Assembly (NCBI GenBank): GCA_945868085.1
Contig: CAMBKF010000015.1
Coordinates: 1 to 44,628, forward strand
From: an uncultured Oscillibacter sp.
GTDB lineage: Bacteria > Bacillota > Clostridia > Oscillospirales > Oscillospiraceae
Direction of reading: 5' to 3'
Length of the DNA: 44,628 nt
Of this stretch, positions 8,174 to 16,842 are shown piece after piece. A model generated the notes under the pieces. That model was not told the DNA's origin, did not search any database, and was given only the letters and a program-made list of their open reading frames with translations. The translations under genes and the position numbers were made by a program. Positions within the stretch are counted from its first letter, which is position 1; each line of letters starts with the position of its first letter.

Positions 8174-8199
8174 ATGGGCGTCCGTTTCCAAACGCCCAT
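8174..8199. repeat. 8-bp inverted repeat upstream of the TnpW-like gene
   Basis: ATGGGCGT and ACGCCCAT form a perfect 8-bp inverted repeat around a 10-base loop, just upstream of the TnpW-like ribosome site. The GGGCGT core also appears in the larger inverted repeat about 90 bases to the right, which suggests the two hairpins are related or belong to the same element. Confidence 0.6.
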
Positions 8200-8284
8200 T
8201 CTCTCTTGAGACAGCTCGGCATACGGGGGCATAGCTGGCACCTCCTTTTTGCTGCCTAATTGCCGATTTGCTCCCGAAACGCAG

Positions 8285-8341
8285 AAACGCCCAAAATCGC
8301 CCTGAACCCATACAGTGGGGTCAAGGCGATTTTGGGCGTTT
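8285..8341. repeat. 17-bp perfect inverted repeat (8285-8301 / 8325-8341)
   Basis: The arms AAACGCCCAAAATCGCC and GGCGATTTTGGGCGTTT are exact reverse complements, separated by 23 bases that themselves contain ACCC...GGGT symmetry. It is one of the longest perfect stems in the window. It lies between the TnpW-like gene and the broken AbrB gene, so it may be an element end, a recombinase site or a transcript hairpin; the sequence does not decide among these. Confidence 0.75.
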
Positions 8342-8482
8342 TCCTTCGATATGAACGGCTTTGTTTTGGCGGCGGTTCCTTTACCGTCCGCCATTTAAAA
8401 AAGCCGCCGTTTGTCGCTTTCGGGTAACAATAAATATTTCACCCCTCGCGAGTCCCCACGGTCGCGCCCTCATCCTCCGTTA

Positions 8483-8665
8483 CTATGTACAATCCAGCCC
8501 CCATCTTCTTGACAGATCCAGCATAGCAAAGCAAAATCTCTCCCACCGTGTCAATGTCATCTGTGATGGGTCTCCCTCGCGGATACGCATGGTGCGGCGT
8601 ATCTCCTTGGGGATCACCACCCGCCCCAGGTCGTCGATGCGGCGCACGATTCCGGTTGCTTTCAT
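8483..8665 (-). pseudogene. Truncated SpoVT/AbrB family transition regulator
   Basis: The first 33 residues (MKATGIVRRIDDLGRVVIPK, then EIRRTMRIREGDP) match the N-terminal half of the SpoVT/AbrB swapped-hairpin DNA-binding domain almost exactly. After GDP the expected LEIF...GEVILKKY strand is missing and the frame continues with unrelated residues to a stop at 60 codons. A SpoVT protein would be about 180 residues. The ATG at 8665 still has an AAGGGAG ribosome site. The truncation lies close to the mobile-element remnant, so insertion or deletion there probably broke the gene. A functional short AbrB protein is less likely, because the DNA-binding fold is incomplete. Confidence 0.7.
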
Positions 8666-8938
8666 ATAAAAACTCCCTTTATTTCTTATTTTTGCAAAAA
8701 TAGTATTTGCCGGATTCGGGAGATTATGCGGCGCCCAGGCGGGCACATTTGTTTTTTCGGACGCGCTTGTTTTGCGCGCCGATGCACAGACAAAAAAAGA
8801 TGCGCAGCCGCAGGTGCGGGAGCCGCTGCGGCGCGGGACGGGCAAAAGTTTGTTGTTTTTTTCCATGAAAATTCCCGGCCCCCTCCCGGCCCACAAACGG
8901 CACATTTTACAAAAAATCCCCATTTTGCAAAATGACTG

Positions 8939-8967
8939 TTGACATTTCCCGCCCCGGCTGTTATTCT
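8939..8967 (+). promoter_or_regulatory. Sigma-A promoter of the T-box leader
   Basis: TTGACA and TATTCT are separated by 17 bases. Transcription would start near 8974, directly before the T-box stem I. Between this promoter and the AbrB remnant (8666-8938) no gene is seen. Confidence 0.75.
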
Positions 8968-8973
8968 CACACC

Positions 8974-9257
8974 ATCACAAACGCGATGACACAGAGTAGT
9001 AAGCAGGGCGATGCTCTCAGAGAAGTGCCGGGTGGTGCGAGGCACAGTGCGATCCAACTGCCGAACTGGTTGTACAGCGGCTGCGTTGAACCCCCAGTAA
9101 ACGCAGACGGGCGCTCCCGTTACAGTGCAGGAATATGATGGTATTCCGTTGAGTGTGCTTCGCGCGCCGCGAAGCAAAGAAGAGTGGTACCGCGGAGGGT
9201 TTTCAGCCTTTCGTCTCTTCTGCCAAAAGGCAGGAAAGACGAAAGGTTTTTTGTTTT
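8974..9257 (+). promoter_or_regulatory. T-box leader, tryptophan type (specifier TGG), with terminator
   Basis: The leader senses uncharged tRNA and lets transcription continue when the amino acid is scarce. The conserved T-box sequence AGTGGTACCGCGG is at 9183-9195. Stem I shows the AGTA loop-E strand near 8995-9001 and the opposing GAAC-TGG strand, giving the specifier TGG at 9067-9069 (tryptophan). The terminator is a long stem at 9207-9248 (CCTTTCGTCT...AGACGAAAGG) followed by TTTTTTGTTTTT. The tRNA-end-pairing bulge reads TGGT, which would pair best with a discriminator A, while bacterial tRNA-Trp usually has G; a G-U pair could bridge this. It controls the permease and dehydrogenase genes that follow. 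Confidence 0.92.
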
Positions 9258-9298
9258 TCTGCCAAACACCCAATCATTTTTGCAGGAGGAACAAAACA

Positions 9299-10522
9299 AT
9301 GAAAGCAAGCACCAAAAAGATCCCCAAGACCCCGTTTATAGCCGCCTTCTCCGTAGGCGCCGTGCTGTTCTCGGCCCACGCAGGCGGCGGCTTCGCCACC
9401 GGCAACCAGGCAAACACCTACTATGTGGGCCTGGGCTGGACCGGCGTTCTCTCGGCCGTTGTAGCCATGCTGCTGCTGACGCTGACCATGCGGGAGGCCA
9501 TGATCATGTATAACTCCCGGGGCCTGAAAACCTATAAGCAGCTTTTTGAGACCCTCTACCATCCCTTTGACAAGCTTGAGTGGGCCTTTGAGATATTCTT
9601 CTACATCATGGTCCTCATGGCTGTGGCCGCGGCCATCTCCGGCGCCGCCTCCGCCCTGAACAATTACTTCACTTTGGATTACTACATCGGCGTAGTGGTG
9701 GTGGGCCTCATCGTGCTGACCCTCACCATCTTCGGCGCAGGCATCGTCCGGGCCGCCTCCACCTACATGGGTCTGGCCATCCTGGTCACCGCCATCAGCA
9801 TCTACATCATCGGCATTTTCAAGAGCGACAGCAGCATCTTCTCCGTCCTGGCCGCTGACTTCCGGACCACCGGCTTTGCCAACATCCCCAAGGCCATTCT
9901 CAACGCCTTCACCTATGCGGGCTTCCAGTGTGTGACCCTGCCCACCATGGTGGCCTGCGGCACCACCATGAAGAACAAAAACGGCTGTGCCAAGGCCATG
10001 TGGATCTCCTTCGTCATGAACGCCGTGGCCCTGGTCCTCTCCGTGTTCATGCTCCTCAGCTGGCAGAGCGTCTATACCTCGGTGGAGGGCGGCAGCACCA
10101 TCCCCACCCTCACCGTGTGCAAGGTCATCGGCATGCCCGCTATGGTGGCCGTGTACGGCACCTGCCTGCTCCTGTGCCTCATCTCCACCGGCGTGACCAC
10201 CATCTTCGGTTTCGTGGCCCGGTTTGAAAAGCTCCGCATCTTCCGGGGCATCAAGTCCGCCCCCGTCCGCAGCGCCATCGTTTCCGCCTTCATCATCGTC
10301 CTCTCCATGACCATCTCCATGGCCGGCCTCACCAACATCATCAAGTACGGCTATGGCTACTGTGGCTACCTGGGCATTGCCGTGGTGGTGGTTCCCTTCC
10401 TCACCGTGGGCGTTTACAAAAACCGCAAATATTGCCGCGCGCACGCCTTTGCCAACGCCGCAGAGGAGACCGCCCAGGCGCCCCAGGCGGAGATCTGCCC
10501 CGATACCGTGGCCGCAAATTAA
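9299..10522 (+). CDS. YkvI-like membrane permease, probable tryptophan transporter
   Basis: The 407-residue protein has about ten to eleven membrane helices and starts with a FSVGAVLFSAHAGGGFATGN segment typical of YkvI-type proteins, distant relatives of the LeuT/APC-fold amino-acid transporters (the unwound first helix with the GGGFATG motif is the expected substrate-ion site). The ATG at 9299 follows a GCAGGAGGAAC site, right after the T-box terminator; a longer open frame upstream runs through the leader RNA and is not used. Control by a TGG T-box argues that it imports tryptophan or a close derivative. YkvI proteins are poorly characterised, so the substrate is inferred from regulation only. 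Confidence 0.82.
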   Translation: MKASTKKIPKTPFIAAFSVGAVLFSAHAGGGFATGNQANTYYVGLGWTGVLSAVVAMLLLTLTMREAMIMYNSRGLKTYKQLFETLYHPFDKLEWAFEIFFYIMVLMAVAAAISGAASALNNYFTLDYYIGVVVVGLIVLTLTIFGAGIVRAASTYMGLAILVTAISIYIIGIFKSDSSIFSVLAADFRTTGFANIPKAILNAFTYAGFQCVTLPTMVACGTTMKNKNGCAKAMWISFVMNAVALVLSVFMLLSWQSVYTSVEGGSTIPTLTVCKVIGMPAMVAVYGTCLLLCLISTGVTTIFGFVARFEKLRIFRGIKSAPVRSAIVSAFIIVLSMTISMAGLTNIIKYGYGYCGYLGIAVVVVPFLTVGVYKNRKYCRAHAFANAAEETAQAPQAEICPDTVAAN

Positions 10523-10567
10523 AACCGATATTTCCAGATCATATTATTATATAGTGAGGTGTACCTT

Positions 10568-11632
10568 ATGCAAAAAGCTCTTTTTCCCGGTTATACCGTA
10601 GGCCCCGACGCCTACGAGGACGTTGTGAACGTTTGCCCCGCTTACGGAAAAAAGGCCGCCATCATCGGCGGCAAGCACGCCCTGGCCGCCGCCGAGGATA
10701 AGATCCGCCAGGCGGTGGAAGGCTCCGGCATCCAGATCATCGGCACCTTCTGGTACGGGGGCGAAGCCTCCCGGGAGAACATGGATAGGCTCCGGCCCCA
10801 GGTGGCGGAGGCGGACATGATCTTCGCCGTAGGCGGCGGCAAGGCCATCGACACCTGCAAGGTCCTCTCCCACGAGACGAACCGCCCCTTCTTCACCTTC
10901 CCCACCATCGCCTCCACCTGTGCCGCCTGCACAAGCCTTGGCATCGTGTATCATCCGGACGGCAGCCTGCGGGAGTACTCCTTCTCCAAGATCCCGCCCA
11001 ACCACATCTTCATCGACACGGAGATCATCGCCAATGCCCCGGTGCGCTACCTGTGGGCCGGCATGGGCGACACCATGGCCAAGCACTATGAGTGTACCAT
11101 CTCCTCCCGCAATGATATCCCTGCCCACTCCGATGCCATGGGCATCGCCCTGAGCACCATGTGCGCCGAGCCCATCGTCCGCTGGGGCCGGCAGGCTATG
11201 GACGACTGCCGCGCCCACCGCATCACCCCGGAGCTGACGGAGATCATCGAGGCCATCATCATCTCCACCGGCTTTGTCTCCAACTTCGTCCAGGTGGACT
11301 ACACCACCGGCATGGCCCACGCCATGTATAATGGCTTCACCATCCTGCCCTCCACGGAGAAAAACCATCACCTCCACGGCGAGGTGGTGTCCTACGGCAT
11401 CCTGGTGATGCTGACGGCGGATAAGCAGTATGAGGAGCGGGACCGACTGATGCAGTTCAGCAAGTCCATCGGCCTGCCCACCTGCCTGGCGGACATCCAC
11501 GCCAGACCCGAGGATCTGCCTGCCGTCACGGAAAAGGCCCTGGCGGGCATCGATGTCCGGGTGTGGCCCTATCCCGTCACCCAGCAGATGCTCATTGACG
11601 CGGTGATGGAGCTGGAGCAGGCCCAGAAGTAA
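10568..11632 (+). CDS. Iron-containing alcohol dehydrogenase family, HcxA/GldA-like 2-oxoacid reductase
   Basis: This 354-residue NAD(P)H-dependent dehydrogenase of the glycerol dehydrogenase/HcxA branch shows the GGGKAIDT nucleotide-binding motif, the PTIASTCAACTSL block, WAGMGDTMAKHYE with a metal-ligand aspartate, and HAMYNGFTILP and HGEVVSYGILV with candidate metal-ligand histidines. The pattern is closest to E. coli HcxA (YbdH), which reduces 2-oxoacids to 2-hydroxyacids. The ATG at 10568 lies 6 bases after GAGGTG. It sits 45 bases after the permease gene with no terminator between, so it belongs to the same tryptophan T-box unit. Reduction of an aromatic 2-oxoacid such as indolepyruvate is therefore plausible but unproven. 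Confidence 0.83.
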   Translation: MQKALFPGYTVGPDAYEDVVNVCPAYGKKAAIIGGKHALAAAEDKIRQAVEGSGIQIIGTFWYGGEASRENMDRLRPQVAEADMIFAVGGGKAIDTCKVLSHETNRPFFTFPTIASTCAACTSLGIVYHPDGSLREYSFSKIPPNHIFIDTEIIANAPVRYLWAGMGDTMAKHYECTISSRNDIPAHSDAMGIALSTMCAEPIVRWGRQAMDDCRAHRITPELTEIIEAIIISTGFVSNFVQVDYTTGMAHAMYNGFTILPSTEKNHHLHGEVVSYGILVMLTADKQYEERDRLMQFSKSIGLPTCLADIHARPEDLPAVTEKALAGIDVRVWPYPVTQQMLIDAVMELEQAQK

Positions 11633-11666
11633 ACCGGACGAGAACCCCCGACACACCAACGAAACG

Positions 11667-11719
11667 CACCCCATTTGTCAGGCCATGCGGCATGCGGCCT
11701 GATAAATGGGGTGTTTTCC
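11667..11719 (+). terminator. Rho-independent terminator after the T-box operon
   Basis: An 18-base stem (CACCCCATTTGTCAGGCC with its near-perfect complement, one mismatch) closes an 11-base loop and is followed by TTTTCC. Confidence 0.85.
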
Positions 11720-11745
11720 TGCGCCAAAAGGGCCGGCGCGGACTA

Positions 11746-11774
11746 TTGCGCAAAAGGGCTTTGCCCTGTATAAT
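11746..11774 (+). promoter_or_regulatory. Promoter of tex
   Basis: TTGCGC and a consensus TATAAT are 17 bases apart, 41 bases before the tex start codon. Confidence 0.65.
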
Positions 11775-11815
11775 GGAGAGGAAATTTTTTGTGAGACGAG
11801 AGGAAAGAAACAGTA

Positions 11816-13984
<2,169 letters not shown>

Positions 13985-14056
13985 CCTGCACCCCCAACCG
14001 CTGTATATAAGCACTTCCAGATGCACTCGCCATGACGCGCATCCGCGGCGCAAGTA

Positions 14057-14095
14057 ACTATCCGCTCATCTTTTGAGATGGGCGGATAGTTTTTC
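14057..14095 (+). terminator. Rho-independent terminator of tex
   Basis: ACTATCCGC pairs with GCGGATAGT around an inner TCATCT/GAGATG stem, followed directly by TTTTT. Confidence 0.85.
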
Positions 14096-14147
14096 CGCAT
14101 TTCATGCTGCTTACGGTAATTTTGTGCGTCAGCCTATAAGAATCAAA

Positions 14148-14176
14148 TTGACTTCCCACTGTATGCATGCTATAAT
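14148..14176 (+). promoter_or_regulatory. Near-consensus promoter of the TetR-surface protein operon
   Basis: TTGACT and TATAAT are separated by 17 bases containing the palindrome ATGCAT. The start codon of the TetR gene lies 43 bases downstream. Such a strong promoter next to a TetR gene suggests repression by its own product. Confidence 0.85.
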
Positions 14177-14218
14177 TAGTACATATATTAGTTTGTAAAG
14201 GAAGGGCTGCATTTTTCT

Positions 14219-14923
14219 ATGAGAAAAGACGGCATGGCAACCAAGCAGAAGATCCTCACCGTGTGTGTCCGCCTGTTTTTGGAGCAGGGGTATAAGGAGA
14301 CCACCATCACGCAGATCACCGAGGAGGCGGGGGTGACCCGGGGCAGCTTTCAGAATCTGTTTCCCACCAAGGACGCGGTGCTGATGGAGCTGGTGGAGAC
14401 CATGTTCGGCGGCCAGTTCGGCGCGGCCCGGACCATCACGGGCGGCGGCCTGCCGCCGGTTTACGCCTACGCGGCGGAAACGGCCATCCAGCTGACCCTC
14501 ACGGAGCTGAACGAGAACCTGCGGGAGATCTACCTCGAGGCCTACACCCTGCCGGACACGGCGGAGTACATCCATCTGCACACCACCGCGGAGCTGAAGG
14601 AGATCTTCGGGCCCAGCTTCCCCGGGTACAGCGACAGTGATTTTTATGAAATGGATATTGGCACGGCAGGACTCATGCGCGGCTACATGGCGCGCAAATG
14701 CGACATTCATTTCCCCCTGGAGCGCAAGCTCGCCCGGTTTCTGACGGCGTCCATGCGGGTATTCAAGGTCCCGGAGGCGGAGCAGGAGCGGGTGCTGGCC
14801 TTCGTGGCAGGGCTGGACATCCGGAGCATCGCCGAGAACGTGATGGAAAAGCTCTTCACCATGCTGGAGATGAAATTTGACTTCAAACTGTCAGAGGATC
14901 AGGAAAGGGAGGAGCGCACATGA
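14219..14923 (+). CDS. TetR/AcrR family transcriptional regulator, coupled to surface-protein genes
   Basis: This 234-residue regulator has a TetR-type helix-turn-helix at about residues 8-55 (ILTVCVRLFLEQGYKETTIT then EEAGVTRGSFQNLFPTKDAV) and an all-helical C-terminal effector or dimerisation domain rich in acidic residues. An AAGGAAGGG site lies about 12 bases before the ATG at 14219; an internal ATG at 14234 is possible. Its stop overlaps the start codon of the collagen-like protein (ATGA at 14920-14923), so the two are translated together. TetR proteins are usually repressors of their own operon; here the regulated load would be two large surface proteins, not an efflux pump. The effector is unknown. 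Confidence 0.88.
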   Translation: MRKDGMATKQKILTVCVRLFLEQGYKETTITQITEEAGVTRGSFQNLFPTKDAVLMELVETMFGGQFGAARTITGGGLPPVYAYAAETAIQLTLTELNENLREIYLEAYTLPDTAEYIHLHTTAELKEIFGPSFPGYSDSDFYEMDIGTAGLMRGYMARKCDIHFPLERKLARFLTASMRVFKVPEAEQERVLAFVAGLDIRSIAENVMEKLFTMLEMKFDFKLSEDQEREERT

Positions 14924-16827
14924 AAAAACGGATCTTGAGCGTCCTGCTGGGTCTGCTGACGGCCCTGGCGCTGCTGCCCACGGCGGCGCTGGCGTCGGAC
15001 TTCACCGGCTGGACGGAACTGAAGTCGGGAAACTATAATTTGGGGATCGGCAAATATTATCTGACCAGCGACGTCAGCATGAGTGAGCTTTTCCGCATTC
15101 AGAGCCATGCCAATGTCACCATTGACCTGAACGGCCATGTGCTGAATGCGGAATGGGGCGTGCGGGTCGGTATGTACGGCAGCCTGACCATTCAGGACAG
15201 CGCTCCCACGGCGCTGCACACCGGCGATGATGCATCCCTTCCCGCCGGCGGCGTGATCCGCTGCCGGTACGATAATACCGTGGATGTAGGGGTAGATAGC
15301 TACGGGACGAGATATCCCGCCACGCTCTATCTGACCGGCGGCGCCATCATGGGCTGCCAGGTCAGAGTTATGTCCGGCGGCAAGCTTTACATGAGCGGCC
15401 CGGCACAGATCAAGAGCGGCACGGTCAATTTCGTGGCGAGCGATTATAACGCCGCGACCACGCTGTATGCCAACGGCGGCGTGGTAGAGGGCGGCGTGAG
15501 CGGCTATGGCATGGTAGAGAACACGGCTTCCACCGTTACGTCCATTTACGGGGATGCGGCGTATAATGTAAAGGTCAAGGGCGGGCTGTTTTACGGCGCA
15601 GAGCCGGGCGGCGTCAAAGAGGGCACCGTTGTGACCTATCAAAGCGGCGATGCGACCTACGCCCAGCAGGTTTTTCCCTCCGGCGGCAGGGCCACGGAGC
15701 CGGATGCCCCGAAAAAGGACGGCTGCATTTTCACAGGCTGGTTCAAGGATGACGGCACACGCTTCGATTTCCGCGCCAGCGTCACGGAGAATATCACCCT
15801 CACCGCCGGGTGGTTCGATCCTGCCGCTGCCGGCGGCAAGGGCGACCAGGGCGACCCCGGGATAACCCCGCAGCTGAAGATCGGCGAAGATAACCTGTGG
15901 TACGTCTCCTACGACAGCGGCGGGACCTGGCAGTCCCTGGGCGTGAAAGCCACCGGAGCCACCGGAGCAAAGGGCGACAAGGGTGAAACCGGAGCCACCG
16001 GCCCCCAGGGTGAAAAAGGCGACCGGGGCGATAAAGGCGACACCGGCGCCACCGGCGCAAAGGGCGATAAGGGTGACACCGGCGCCGCAGGCGCCCCGGG
16101 CCGGGATGGCCGGGACGGCACCGACGGCGTAAACGGCCTGACGCCCCGCATCGGCGAAAACGGCAACTGGTGGCTGGGTGATACCGACACCGGCGTGTGG
16201 GCCAAGGGCATACAGGGCGACACGGGAGCCACCGGTCCCCAGGGCGAGAAAGGCGAAAAGGGCGACAAAGGCGACCCCGGTGCCGATGGTCAAAACGGCC
16301 AGGACGGCCGGGATGGCGTAACGCCCCTGCTGCTCATCGGCGCGGACAATATGTGGTACATCTCTTATGATAACGGCACTACCTGGCGCTCTTTGGGCAT
16401 CGCCGCTACCGGCCCCCGGGGTGCCGACGGCCGGGACGGTGCCAACGGCATTAACGGCACCAATGGACTTGACGGCACCAATGGCACCGATGGCCGGGAC
16501 GGCCTGGGCATTGCCAAGGCGGAGCTCAGCGCCGCCGGCGACCTGATCCTTACCTATACCGACGGCACTACCGTTGACCTGGGCCGGGTGACCGGCGCGG
16601 ACGGCCAGGACGGCACGGACGGCGTAACGCCCCATATCGGCGAAAACGGCAACTGGTGGCTGGGGGATACCGATTCCGGCGTGTCCGCCGCGGCGGCCGC
16701 AGCCGACACCGCTGCTTCCCCCTGGATGATCGTTATCGGCGCTGCGGCGGGGATCTCCCTCCTGGGATGCATCGCCCTGGCCCTGGCGCTGCGCAGCGTA
16801 CTGAAGAAGCAAAAAACCATCGTGTGA
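14920..16827 (+). CDS. Collagen-like repeat surface protein with C-terminal membrane helix
   Basis: A 635-residue secreted protein. A signal peptide ends near TAALASD (about residue 26). Residues about 27-225 resemble a beta-solenoid (repeated short strands such as TIDLNGHVLNA, LYLTGGAIMG, TTLYANGGVVEGG). One InlB-type B repeat follows at about 227-300 (CIFTGWFKDDG...ITLTAGW). Residues about 308-590 are Gly-X-Y collagen-like tracts (units such as GATGAKGDKGETGATGPQGE) broken by recurring LWYVSYDSGGTW and GENGNWWLGDTD modules. The end has a hydrophobic helix and a KKQK tail, without an LPXTG-like motif, so it is probably membrane-anchored. It overlaps the TetR gene and lies 15 bases before the next surface protein. 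A role in adhesion or surface layering is inferred. Confidence 0.85.
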   Translation: MKKRILSVLLGLLTALALLPTAALASDFTGWTELKSGNYNLGIGKYYLTSDVSMSELFRIQSHANVTIDLNGHVLNAEWGVRVGMYGSLTIQDSAPTALHTGDDASLPAGGVIRCRYDNTVDVGVDSYGTRYPATLYLTGGAIMGCQVRVMSGGKLYMSGPAQIKSGTVNFVASDYNAATTLYANGGVVEGGVSGYGMVENTASTVTSIYGDAAYNVKVKGGLFYGAEPGGVKEGTVVTYQSGDATYAQQVFPSGGRATEPDAPKKDGCIFTGWFKDDGTRFDFRASVTENITLTAGWFDPAAAGGKGDQGDPGITPQLKIGEDNLWYVSYDSGGTWQSLGVKATGATGAKGDKGETGATGPQGEKGDRGDKGDTGATGAKGDKGDTGAAGAPGRDGRDGTDGVNGLTPRIGENGNWWLGDTDTGVWAKGIQGDTGATGPQGEKGEKGDKGDPGADGQNGQDGRDGVTPLLLIGADNMWYISYDNGTTWRSLGIAATGPRGADGRDGANGINGTNGLDGTNGTDGRDGLGIAKAELSAAGDLILTYTDGTTVDLGRVTGADGQDGTDGVTPHIGENGNWWLGDTDSGVSAAAAAADTAASPWMIVIGAAAGISLLGCIALALALRSVLKKQKTIV

Positions 16828-16842
16828 TAAGGAGGAAAGGGA

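Noticed and set aside
8155-8394. N-terminal extension of the TnpW-like frame (80 further codons)
   Set aside because: It covers both inverted repeats, has no ribosome site, and the strong GGAGG site lies directly before the shorter start.
8387-8530. Alternative frame after the AbrB truncation reading ITDDIDTVGEILLCYAGSVK
   Set aside because: About 40 open codons continue from the break in another frame, but they do not resemble the missing half of SpoVT and match nothing I recognise.
9125-9298. Upstream extension of the YkvI-like frame
   Set aside because: The stretch is T-box antiterminator and terminator RNA; the real start follows a GGAGG site at 9299.
14899-16812. A 637-codon minus-strand frame opposite the collagen-like gene
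   Set aside because: Repeats in the collagen gene keep all frames open. The sense product has a signal peptide, recognised repeats and a ribosome site.
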